A stretch of 19,544 bases of DNA from Altererythrobacter sp. (GTDB lineage: Bacteria; Pseudomonadota; Alphaproteobacteria; Sphingomonadales; Sphingomonadaceae): the NCBI GenBank assembly GCA_011524425.1, contig WTKI01000133.1, positions 1 through 19,544 on the forward strand, given 5' to 3'. The position numbers were made by a program, and so were the translations under genes. Position 1 is the stretch's first letter. Every line of letters begins with the position of its first letter. The notes under the pieces are model-generated. The model had not been told where the DNA came from, did not search any database, and saw only the letters and a list, made by a program, of their open reading frames with translations. Below, in pieces: positions 8,416 to 16,019 of this stretch.

Positions 8416-8429
8416 TCAAACTGGTTTGG
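8399..8429. promoter_or_regulatory. Inverted-repeat operator candidate over the alginate promoter
   Basis: The perfect 9-bp arms CCAAACCAG (8399-8407) and CTGGTTTGG (8421-8429) are separated by 13 nt and flank the -35 box. Further half-sites are TTGGTA (8426-8431) and ATACCAG (8450-8456). The GntR gene lies immediately upstream, so this is its likeliest target. Binding is inferred. Confidence 0.6.
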
Positions 8430-8461
8430 TAAATAAAACTTTTTGTGTAATACCAGTTGGC

Positions 8462-9202
8462 CTAGCCGATCTTTGCGGAAGCAAGAAAGCGTTCGCGGCT
8501 CAAAGAGGCCTGTTGCTGCACCTCTTCCAGAGCCTTACGCTCAGTGGCTTCAAGCATTGTCTCGAGCAAACGATGGAAGTGCTCGCGCATTGCATGCCTT
8601 GCCGCAGCAGGATCCCGTGCTTTCAACGCTTCAAAAATCGCACGGTGCTCTTCTGTGCGAGAATCTGCGTCATGCACGCAGACATTCTCATATGTCGCTT
8701 TCACATCGGGAATTTCTTCCCGCATGCGCCACAGAGATTTGATTGTATGCACCATGGCGGCATTGTTTGAAGCTTCTGCAATAGTAAGGTGAAATTGCCG
8801 GTCGGCATGATTGGAAACCTCATCATCCTCGGAGCGCATTTGCTCCACCAGACCTTCGAGCTTTTCAATCGCCTCTTCGGAGATATTGTGAGCCGCCAAG
8901 GCGGCAGATTCAGCCTCCACCAACAACCGCGCTTCCGTCACTTCAAATGCGCTTGCGGTTGGAAGTTCGCCTAGACCTACGGGCGGGCGTTCACTCACGT
9001 AAACACCGGAGCCTGTTTTGATTTCCAACCGGCCTATCGCTTGAAGAGCAATCTCGGCTTCGCGGATAGTAACTCTACTGACCCCCAGCTTTTCCGCCAA
9101 CTCCCGTTCGCCAGGCAATCGCGTGCCGGGAGGGTAAGCTCCCTGCTCGATAAGTTGCGATATCTGCTCAGCTACAGATTGGAAAAGGCGTTTGCTGGAC
9201 AT
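8462..9202 (-). CDS. GntR-family transcriptional regulator, FadR/UxuR subfamily (FCD domain)
   Basis: This 246-residue DNA-binding protein probably controls the alginate genes in response to a uronate intermediate. The winged helix-turn-helix covers about 5-72 with the GntR signature PGTRLPGERELAEKLGVSRV, and the wing ends IKTGSGVYVSE. The C-terminal FCD domain shows the expected metal or ligand ligands Asp134, His138 (DRQFHLTIAEASNN), His186 (EEHRAIFEAL) and His208. E. coli UxuR and ExuR belong to the same subfamily and respond to hexuronates, which fits the neighbours. The gene lies 110 nt upstream of PL6 with no terminator between them, so readthrough into the operon is possible. Its own leader carries a TTGACT box and a CTACCA/TGGTAG repeat, suggesting autoregulation. 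The effector (KDG, DEH or other) is unknown. Confidence 0.87.
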   Translation of the reverse strand: MSSKRLFQSVAEQISQLIEQGAYPPGTRLPGERELAEKLGVSRVTIREAEIALQAIGRLEIKTGSGVYVSERPPVGLGELPTASAFEVTEARLLVEAESAALAAHNISEEAIEKLEGLVEQMRSEDDEVSNHADRQFHLTIAEASNNAAMVHTIKSLWRMREEIPDVKATYENVCVHDADSRTEEHRAIFEALKARDPAAARHAMREHFHRLLETMLEATERKALEEVQQQASLSRERFLASAKIG

Positions 9203-9262
9203 TAGTGCGCCATGCTCCCCAAATTGACGACGATGCGGCTGCGTTAATTCCCCTAGATGATC

Positions 9263-9288
9263 CTACCAGTCAATGCCAGATATGGTAG
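9263..9288. promoter_or_regulatory. gntR promoter region with CTACCA/TGGTAG inverted repeat
   Basis: The arms CTACCA (9263-9268) and TGGTAG (9283-9288) are 14 nt apart, close to the geometry of the operon repeat at 8399-8429. On the minus strand TTGACT (9268-9273) is a -35 candidate 66 nt before the gntR start codon; the -10 box is unclear. This suggests autoregulation. Confidence 0.45.
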
Positions 9289-9290
9289 AA

Positions 9291-9325
9291 ACCGGCGCCG
9301 CCTCCCCCACGAAAGCGGCGCCGGT
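9291..9325 (-). terminator. Terminator-like hairpin after the first TonB-dependent receptor
   Basis: The perfect 11-bp arms ACCGGCGCCGC (9291-9301) and GCGGCGCCGGT (9315-9325) have a 13-nt loop. The hairpin begins just past the receptor stop codon (9332-9334). Only a short run, TTTCT, follows on the minus strand, so termination may be incomplete. Confidence 0.6.
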
Positions 9326-9331
9326 AAGACT

Positions 9332-12300
9332 TCAGAACTTGAACCGAACGCCGGCGAAGTAGCGTGGTCCGTAGACCAGCACTTGACCAAGATCGTCTGG
9401 TGCACCGCGGAAGTCAGTGCGTGGCTCGTTGAAGAGGTTGATCCCTTCAAGCGAGAACCGGACGTTATCGTTCAGCTTGAACGTCATACGTGCTTCGAAG
9501 ACCTCCACATCATCGACAATACGAATGCGCCCAGGGGTGCTGACGAATTGCTGGAAGTAATCGCTGCGATATTTGTAGATCGCTTGGAAATCAAACGGCC
9601 CAATCTCGTAGTACGCCTGCGCTGAAAGCACATGCTCAGAGAAACCGAACAGATTGCTTGGCGGGATCAATGCGGCCTGCTGAACGAAGGTGGAACCATC
9701 GTCATTGACGCCCAAAATCTCACCCAGCGTATCGTCCTGGAATTCGAAGTTCGAGTCCGCAATGTTGTAGCTCAACTTGAAGCCCAAACCGTCAAACGGT
9801 GCCGGCAGGTAGTTGAAGTTATGCGAAGCGGTCACTTCTAGGCCGTAAATTGTGCTCGTATCTTCTGAGACATCAGTCGTAGTCACAAGAACACTCAGAT
9901 CCTGACCATCCACTGTGAAGGTCTCGAACTGACCGACAGTCTGGAAGCCACCATCAAAGCTCTTGTAGTATGCATTGAAGGCGAGAATGGTGTCTTCATT
10001 TGGATACCATTCCAGACCAACATCGACGTTCCATGACAGCAGTGGGTCGGTAAACGGGTTACCTGTAGCATTCGCTGTACCAATAAGGTCAGCGATTGAA
10101 GTACCACCTTCAGTGTCGTCGGTAAGACCTGTAAAGGTCCGACCAAAGCTCAGGTCAGATGGATCAGGACGCGATAGCGCGCGGTAAACCGCGAAGCGAC
10201 CTTGAAGCTCAGGATTGAACTCCGCCACCAAGTTCAAGCTCGGCAGGAATTCGGTGTAAGAGTTACCGCCAGACACAGGGACAAGCGACGCAGTATCTTC
10301 GACAACAGTGATAGAACCGTCGCCTGCGTCAACTATTGCCGAGAGCGTGCCACGGAAACCTGTCGAGTCGACCGTTGTGCCAACCAAACGAACGCCGACA
10401 TTACCGCGAACCGGCAGGTTACCGAATTCCTTGTCGAAATTACCTTGGATGTAAGCAGCCCAGCTGCGCTCTTCCAGATTGGTGTTCTGGATCGAGTCGA
10501 AATCGCCGGTCGGGAAAATCACATTGCCGTCCTCATCGAAATTGATGAGATCGGAAGGATCTTCACGGTCGAGAACCTGAACGATGCAGCGCGCATCAAA
10601 GGTTGCGAACGTATTGGATGTCCCAATGACGTTTCCGTCTGAATCGACGTTGGTCACCAGCGGGTTTCCGCCAGTGATAGAACTCAGGAATCCTGTAGTC
10701 GGAAAGCTGGTCCGACATTCCTGGTTGGCTGTTGCCAGTGCCCCAGTCGTCGAAGTGTCATCAAATGTTACTTCGAAACGGCTAGAACCGCGCACAGCAC
10801 CCGGAATATCGCGATACGTCAGCTGCTGATAGCGAGCACCCGCCAAAATGGTCTCGAAGAAGCCATCGGTTTGATACTCGACATCACCACGAACTGCCCA
10901 GATCTCGTTAAACCGGTCTTGTTCAAGGTCAGCACGTACGCGCGGATCATTCGCAAACAGAGTGTAGTCATTAACGTCGAAGTTCTCGACAATAACGTTG
11001 ATCCCCTGCGATCCATTCTGGAAAATCTGGATGACGTTCTCGACGCGGTCATCTTGAGTACTGCCGTCGTTTTCAACGCTAGGCGTAAACGCACCGGTAT
11101 TTCCAAAAATGTCTTCATCATCTTCTGTGCGGAAACGGATTTGAACCGCCTCTTCAGTTCGCTGGGTGCGAGAATATGAAGCGTCAAAAGACAGATTTAC
11201 ACGGTCAGAAACCTGTGCAGCCAATGACAAGCCACCGCCGTAATATTCTTCATCACGCTCAAGATACTCACTCGTAGCTTCAATGCGCATCTCACTGGTG
11301 AACTGGCGCAGAGCGCCGGTCTCAGTGAAGATGAGATCAAACCCGTCAATAGAGTTTGGCGCGTCTTGCTCGTCAATGCGACGACCCTCAACGAAGTTCA
11401 AGTCACTGCGTTGTTCGCGGAACAAGCGCTTCGAATACTGGAAGTCAGCATTGATATCGATGTCCGGAGTTGGCTGATACTGAATCGCACCAAAGAACGC
11501 ATCACGATTGTCGTCGGTGATGTTTGTCCGGAAGTTGTAGCTGTTGCGAGCGATGACGAATGGCAGATCAATAGAACCATCAGCCAAACCAGCAATCGTG
11601 CTGGAGCTTGTGTCGCAGTTGCCGTCGTCAAAAACGCCGTCACTAGTCGTGCTTGGATCAATCACACATGGGCGAATGGTGTTTGAAACAAACGCCTCTT
11701 GCTCTGGATTGTTCGAATCGCGACGCTCGTAACCCAATGAGATACCCAATTCGCCGTCGCCGACCTTGAACTGGTCTACATAGCTTAGCGAACCACGATA
11801 ACCGAACTTGTTGAACCGTTGATCGGAATCAATATCGAGGTTGTGAGGGTTAATCTCTGCTTTGATCTCACCCTGAATTCGCTGCTTGCCATAATCGAGC
11901 GGGCGCACCGTCTCCAGAACGATCTGACCAGCAACACCGCCTTCGATGTAACTTGCAGCTTGCGTCTTGTAGATACCAATCTTGTTGAAAAGCTCGGATG
12001 GGAATTGGCTGAAGTTAACTGAACGGTCGCCACTACCGTTGGTAGCAATACGGCCGTTGATTGTTGTGGCGCTCAGGAATGGACCAAGGCCACGGATAGA
12101 AATTTCTGTCGCACCGCCTTGTTCGCGGTGGGAGCCTGCACCTGTCAGCGTTTCAAGCGCCTCACCAATGGAGAGTGCGGGAATGTCGCCAATCTCGCTG
12201 GCCGCAAGCGCATCAAAAACCTCAGTGGCGTTGCGCTTTTCTTCAATAGAGTTCTGAATTGTGGCCCGGAAACCGGTGACGACAATCGCATCGCTGTCAT

Positions 12301-12448
12301 CTTCCGCTACTGCAGCATCCTCTTCCTGAGCCTGGTCTTGTGCCAAGGCAACACCAGGAAGAGCCAGAGCAGCAAGCGCTGTTCCAGCCATATATTTTGC
12401 AAATAGACGTGAAGTGCAGACGGCCGAATGGCCGCTTTTCTTAGACAT
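9332..12448 (-). CDS. TonB-dependent receptor (Xanthomonas/Caulobacter type), probable alginate-oligomer importer
   Basis: This 1038-residue outer-membrane receptor would bring oligosaccharides into the periplasm with energy from TonB-ExbBD. The signal peptide ends near residue 36 (ALA before QDQ). A TonB box AIVVTGFR (54-61) leads into the plug, which contains EISIRGLGP and NGRIATNGSG. The rest is a beta-barrel ending in Phe (GVRFKF), as barrel proteins of this class do. Several Cys pairs fall in predicted surface loops. The start has a good GGGAGGG ribosome site. It shares a promoter style with the lyase operon, which is the main reason for assigning an alginate-related cargo. Cargo cannot be deduced from sequence alone. 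It differs clearly in plug sequence from the second receptor, so the two may take different oligomers. Confidence 0.88.
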   Translation of the reverse strand: MSKKSGHSAVCTSRLFAKYMAGTALAALALPGVALAQDQAQEEDAAVAEDDSDAIVVTGFRATIQNSIEEKRNATEVFDALAASEIGDIPALSIGEALETLTGAGSHREQGGATEISIRGLGPFLSATTINGRIATNGSGDRSVNFSQFPSELFNKIGIYKTQAASYIEGGVAGQIVLETVRPLDYGKQRIQGEIKAEINPHNLDIDSDQRFNKFGYRGSLSYVDQFKVGDGELGISLGYERRDSNNPEQEAFVSNTIRPCVIDPSTTSDGVFDDGNCDTSSSTIAGLADGSIDLPFVIARNSYNFRTNITDDNRDAFFGAIQYQPTPDIDINADFQYSKRLFREQRSDLNFVEGRRIDEQDAPNSIDGFDLIFTETGALRQFTSEMRIEATSEYLERDEEYYGGGLSLAAQVSDRVNLSFDASYSRTQRTEEAVQIRFRTEDDEDIFGNTGAFTPSVENDGSTQDDRVENVIQIFQNGSQGINVIVENFDVNDYTLFANDPRVRADLEQDRFNEIWAVRGDVEYQTDGFFETILAGARYQQLTYRDIPGAVRGSSRFEVTFDDTSTTGALATANQECRTSFPTTGFLSSITGGNPLVTNVDSDGNVIGTSNTFATFDARCIVQVLDREDPSDLINFDEDGNVIFPTGDFDSIQNTNLEERSWAAYIQGNFDKEFGNLPVRGNVGVRLVGTTVDSTGFRGTLSAIVDAGDGSITVVEDTASLVPVSGGNSYTEFLPSLNLVAEFNPELQGRFAVYRALSRPDPSDLSFGRTFTGLTDDTEGGTSIADLIGTANATGNPFTDPLLSWNVDVGLEWYPNEDTILAFNAYYKSFDGGFQTVGQFETFTVDGQDLSVLVTTTDVSEDTSTIYGLEVTASHNFNYLPAPFDGLGFKLSYNIADSNFEFQDDTLGEILGVNDDGSTFVQQAALIPPSNLFGFSEHVLSAQAYYEIGPFDFQAIYKYRSDYFQQFVSTPGRIRIVDDVEVFEARMTFKLNDNVRFSLEGINLFNEPRTDFRGAPDDLGQVLVYGPRYFAGVRFKF

Positions 12449-12479
12449 ACTTCCCTCCCATCGGGTTTGTTGTGGGCCC

Positions 12480-12507
12480 TTGGTAACCTCTAGGCCAACT
12501 GTGTCAA
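12480..12507 (-). promoter_or_regulatory. Promoter of the first receptor gene
   Basis: On the minus strand TTGACA (12502-12507) with a 16-nt spacer leads to a poor -10, TACCAA (12480-12485), which itself reads TTGGTA on the plus strand. The -35 box ends 54 nt before the start codon. The spacer begins CAGTTGG, matching the TTGAC-n-TGG layout of the other promoters here. Confidence 0.5.
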
Positions 12508-12536
12508 CCCAATTGACTTACCATTTTAAGATTTAA

Positions 12537-12581
12537 GTCATACCAATTTATATCACCGGAAACTTATCCCTGACCAATTGG
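12537..12581. promoter_or_regulatory. Upstream regulatory elements of the first receptor gene
   Basis: The 13-mer GTCATACCAATTT (12537-12549) recurs exactly at 15834-15846 upstream of the second receptor. A perfect CCAATTGG palindrome sits at 12574-12581. Together they suggest a shared regulator site. The rest of the 254-nt gap between the two receptors holds only the promoter and the next terminator. Confidence 0.45.
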
Positions 12582-12615
12582 CTTAAGACTACCGTGAAAC
12601 TTCTAATCGCAAATT

Positions 12616-12647
12616 AAGGGCGCCCGGCGAAAAGCCAAGGCGCCCTT
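12616..12647 (-). terminator. Terminator-like hairpin after the second TonB-dependent receptor
   Basis: The perfect 9-bp arms AAGGGCGCC (12616-12624) and GGCGCCCTT (12639-12647) have a 14-nt loop. On the minus strand the stem is followed by AATTTGC, a weak T-rich tail. It lies 56 nt after the receptor stop codon. Confidence 0.6.
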
Positions 12648-12702
12648 GTAGATACTGAGATGACTTGAGGCGCCCCCATTCCGACCGCCTCTTCGCCGAT
12701 TG

Positions 12703-15700
12703 TTAGAGGCGCAAGGTCGCGCCAAATGTGACACGGCGATCAGGCAATCCCTGGAAGCAGAATTGCGCTCCAGAGTTCACACATGACTGGGTAATATTCG
12801 ATTTTGTGAGGTTCACACCCTCAACACCGATATTGAGCCATTCCGTCACATCATAGGTAATGCTGGCATTCAATTGCCCGCGGGATTCAGTGACCACCGG
12901 GAAGCCCAAGGTACTGTTGAGCGATGCGCCACCAGCAGTGTCCAAGGTCCGGAAAGAATCGCGCCATGTATAACGCGCTCTCGCTGAAATGCCGTATTTT
13001 TCATAATACAAGGTCGCGTTGTACGCATGCTTGGAGAAGTCCAGCAATCCTTGTACCCGTGTGAATGGCCCGGTCAGACCGCTGCTAGCTTCAAGTATCG
13101 GTGTGCCGCGAGTCGACGAAGTGTTGAACGCCTCACCACCTCCGAAGTCCTGGTACGTGTAGTTCGCCAGAACACCAAAGCCAGACGCGAAACCGAGCGT
13201 GTCTTCAAATTGAGACAGATCGTATTGGAAAGCGATCTCGACACCTGTTTGAGTGGTGCTTGCGGTATCATTGATCGTGGTTTGGATCGGAACACAAATG
13301 CCATTTCCATCGATGTTTGATAGTACGTTACGATCAGCAATCGGATTGAAGATACCGCCACCTTCACATGGATCGGTGATATCCCGGAAGCCATTTGCGT
13401 CCACTTCTGGCTCTTCAAGCTGAGTGACAAAAAGGTTCGTGCGATCCTTGTGGAAGAACCCGACGCTAAACACCGCCGACGGCGCAAAGTACCAGTCCAG
13501 TGAGATATCAAAGGATGTCACCGTTTCCGGGGCGAGATTTGGATTGCCAATTGCCACCGCGGAGTTCGGGCTGGTCCCAAACGAGACAGAAGTGTTGAGG
13601 TCGCTGAAGTCAGGACGGTTTACGTCTTCGGTCCAACTAGCACGAAGAACAAGGTCATCCGTCAACTCAGCCGACAGGTTCACACGCGGCAGGAACTCTG
13701 TGTATCCGCCGGATGTGACAACCTCGGTTGAACTACCATCAGGCAAGATGGTGTTGCCTGTCGAGTCTACCGTTGTGTCAATATAGCGAGCACCGACATT
13801 CCCGCGAACAGCTCCGAATTCGAAGTTGACCTGCCCATAGAATGCGTGGGTTTCCTCATCGATATCGAAAAACGCCGCCGGATTGTTGGTAGGGTCAGCG
13901 ATGACAACAGCGTTTGGAGTTTGCAGGAACGCTGCCTGGATGATGTCGAGCGTTCCGTCAGGGTCAGAGAACGCAAGGTCTGGATCAACAACCAGGAAGT
14001 TACGGAAAGCTAAATCGCGTCCATCAGCTTCATCGAAGTTGTCCGGGCCAGGTACCAGGATGTCCGCAAACAAAGAGCCATTCGGGCTGTCAAACAAGCG
14101 GCTGAAGCCTCGGCTCGTGCGTACCTCGTTGAAAGTGCTGGATGTGTTGTTGTAGCGATATCCAACATCAATCGAAGTCACGAAATCGAGGAAATCGCTT
14201 GCATCGTAAGACAGATCGACACGGAACGCGTCTTCCTTGTTTTCAGTCGTATTACGGCCCACCGTCACAGCGTCGAGCACCACATTGTTTGGATCAAGCA
14301 GTTGCTCAACTGTCGGCGCCAAAGGCGAGTCGAAGTTGATACCGAACGTCAACGCGTTGCCGCTGAGGTCATAACGGAACGGCGTACCGTTGTCGTTTGA
14401 TGTGCTTGAAGTTGGCTCTCCTGTGATCGGATCAAGATCACTCAAAGGAAAGTTAGGATTCAGGAAGTTGAGCGTAGTGCTCAAGTTCGGATTTGCGGTG
14501 TCCGACTTGGTCGTTGACGCCTCGACACGAAGGCGCAGCTTGTCAGACTCCCACTCGCCTCCGAGACGAAAGATTTGGTTTTCAGTTACGCGAGCACCCG
14601 TGTCGCTTGAAAAACGCAAGTTTGGATCATCGTCATCAACACCCACCTGAGGTTCGATTACGCCAACCAGCGCGCCCTGAATGCTACCCAAGGCAACTCC
14701 GTCAAGAGTGCCATAGTCTATGGTTTCAAACTCGCTGGGTACGTTATTGCGAATGAGATTGCTGACCCCCGATGCCTGAATGCGCGAGCTGTCCTGACGA
14801 CGCTCTTGTTCATTGTAGACACCGTCAAAGTACAAGCGAAGATTTTCAGTGGGCGCCCATTCAAGTGTGCCAGAGAAGTTGATTGTCTCGAATTCGAAAT
14901 TCTCAAGTTCTTGGTTGAGGAATTGGATGCCAATAAAATCAAAATCAGGACCCGGAGCACCTGTAGAGGTTACCGCCGTACCAGCCGGCACCAGATTGTC
15001 ACGGTCGACACGAGGACGGAAAGAGGTGGCTTCCTGCTCTGTATAGCTAGCTGTAAGCACCAGACCAATTTCGCCAGCGCCAGTCGACCAGTTGTCACCA
15101 AAGCTCGCGGCAATCCTCGGCGTTGTGCTGTTCGATAGCTCGCTAATCTCGCCTTGAACCCGAAGCACTGCAAGGGTGTCAGTAAGATCAAGCGGGCGAA
15201 TAGTGCGCAAATTGATCGTACCACCAACGGATCCCTCAGTCGTACTTGCCTCAGGCGCTTTGATTACTTCGACCGAAGAAATGATTGCTGCGTTGACATC
15301 CTCGAAGTTGATGCCTCCGCGCCCCGAACCCGAACCAACGGTGCCGACACCGTTAATCTCAACTCTGTTGTCATTTGTACCACGGATTTGGACACCGGTA
15401 CCAACACCCGCCGTACGAGTAATCTGCACACCAGTGATGTTTTCGAGCACCTCTGCGAGGTTTTGGTCGGGTAGCTTACCAATGTCCTCAGCCTGAATAA
15501 CTTCAATAAGGCTGTCCGCGTTACGCTTTTCGTTGAGAGCACTGGCAAGTGAACTACGAATGCCAGTAACTACGATAACATCTTCTTCGGCGTTACTAGC
15601 AGATTGCGGCGCTTCGCCCTGCTCTTGCGCACTAGCCACACTCGGCATCGCGAGAACCGATAGAGCAGCACCAGCCATGTAACGATAAAGCCCACGCGAA

Positions 15701-15741
15701 TCAGCTTTGGCCTTGCGGCCAGCAAGTACATTCTTCGACAT
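12703..15741 (-). CDS. TonB-dependent receptor (Xanthomonas/Caulobacter type), second importer
   Basis: This is a 1012-residue outer-membrane receptor. ATG at 15741 is preferred over the open codons before it because GGGAGGGG precedes it and it opens on a signal peptide ending near 38 (ASA before QEQ). The TonB box is DVIVVTGIR (54-62). The plug has the family-typical IGKLPDQNLAEVLENITGVQ and GVQIRGTNDNRVEINGV. The barrel ends in VTFGATLRL. Cys pairs occur near the C-terminus (SCVNSGAQFCF) and in a mid-barrel loop. It has its own TTGACA promoter and an ATACCAA/TTGGTAT palindrome upstream, shared in part with the first receptor. It also lies back to back with the LacI gene, so either regulator could control it. 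Import of alginate oligomers is inferred from location. Confidence 0.88.
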   Translation of the reverse strand: MSKNVLAGRKAKADSRGLYRYMAGAALSVLAMPSVASAQEQGEAPQSASNAEEDVIVVTGIRSSLASALNEKRNADSLIEVIQAEDIGKLPDQNLAEVLENITGVQITRTAGVGTGVQIRGTNDNRVEINGVGTVGSGSGRGGINFEDVNAAIISSVEVIKAPEASTTEGSVGGTINLRTIRPLDLTDTLAVLRVQGEISELSNSTTPRIAASFGDNWSTGAGEIGLVLTASYTEQEATSFRPRVDRDNLVPAGTAVTSTGAPGPDFDFIGIQFLNQELENFEFETINFSGTLEWAPTENLRLYFDGVYNEQERRQDSSRIQASGVSNLIRNNVPSEFETIDYGTLDGVALGSIQGALVGVIEPQVGVDDDDPNLRFSSDTGARVTENQIFRLGGEWESDKLRLRVEASTTKSDTANPNLSTTLNFLNPNFPLSDLDPITGEPTSSTSNDNGTPFRYDLSGNALTFGINFDSPLAPTVEQLLDPNNVVLDAVTVGRNTTENKEDAFRVDLSYDASDFLDFVTSIDVGYRYNNTSSTFNEVRTSRGFSRLFDSPNGSLFADILVPGPDNFDEADGRDLAFRNFLVVDPDLAFSDPDGTLDIIQAAFLQTPNAVVIADPTNNPAAFFDIDEETHAFYGQVNFEFGAVRGNVGARYIDTTVDSTGNTILPDGSSTEVVTSGGYTEFLPRVNLSAELTDDLVLRASWTEDVNRPDFSDLNTSVSFGTSPNSAVAIGNPNLAPETVTSFDISLDWYFAPSAVFSVGFFHKDRTNLFVTQLEEPEVDANGFRDITDPCEGGGIFNPIADRNVLSNIDGNGICVPIQTTINDTASTTQTGVEIAFQYDLSQFEDTLGFASGFGVLANYTYQDFGGGEAFNTSSTRGTPILEASSGLTGPFTRVQGLLDFSKHAYNATLYYEKYGISARARYTWRDSFRTLDTAGGASLNSTLGFPVVTESRGQLNASITYDVTEWLNIGVEGVNLTKSNITQSCVNSGAQFCFQGLPDRRVTFGATLRL

Positions 15742-15775
15742 TGTCCCCTCCCTTGGGTCTTCTTTGTTTGCCCTA

Positions 15776-15803
15776 GGGATATCAATCATACCAACAATGT
15801 CAA
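15776..15803 (-). promoter_or_regulatory. Promoter of the second receptor gene
   Basis: On the minus strand TTGACA (15798-15803) is followed after 16 nt by TATCCC (15776-15781), a weak -10. The -35 box ends 57 nt before the start codon. The spacer begins TTGTTGGTAT, so an ATACCAA half-site (15788-15794 on the plus strand) overlaps the promoter. Confidence 0.5.
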
Positions 15804-15836
15804 CCGGTCTCTAATACCTATGTGGGAAACTCTGTC

Positions 15837-15851
15837 ATACCAATTTGGTAT
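15837..15851. promoter_or_regulatory. Perfect palindrome ATACCAATTTGGTAT, operator candidate
   Basis: The 7-bp arms ATACCAA and TTGGTAT face each other around one central T, in the divergent region between the second receptor and lacI. The half-site recurs at 15788-15794 and 12540-12546, and in variant form before PL6 and gntR. Its composition resembles UxuR/ExuR-type sites (TTGGTAT halves), though the half-site order is reversed. The protein that binds is unknown. Confidence 0.55.
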
Positions 15852-15953
15852 ATGTCTGTATTTGCGGTCTTTGCGATGCGTTTTGTGGAGGCCAATATCT
15901 GGCTCTCAAGAGCATCCTCTTAGAGTGACCCGCCCTCTAAATCTTGAGCCATA

Positions 15954-15989
15954 GTGCGCTTTGACATTGCGCACCTAGGATTGTTTACG
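15954..15989 (+). promoter_or_regulatory. lacI promoter with GTGCGC/GCGCAC inverted repeat
   Basis: TTGACA (15961-15966) lies 59 nt before the lacI ATG, with a weak -10, TTTACG (15984-15989), after 17 nt. The -35 box is framed by GTGCGC (15954-15959) and GCGCAC (15969-15974), a possible autoregulatory operator. It lacks the CG centre usual for LacI sites. The remainder of the 278-nt divergent gap shows no small ORF that I would support. Confidence 0.45.
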
Positions 15990-16019
15990 TATTCAAATAG
16001 GGATGAAGCGGGCGAGCTA

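Noticed and set aside
9342..12346. Lipoprotein signal suggested by Cys11 of the first receptor
   Set aside because: The Cys precedes the hydrophobic core and is not in an LxxC lipobox. The end of the segment fits signal peptidase I.
15742..15789. A 16-residue extension before the second receptor
   Set aside because: It would place a polar, charged segment ahead of the signal peptide and would span the ribosome site of the ATG at 15741. It also reaches the predicted -10 region of the promoter.
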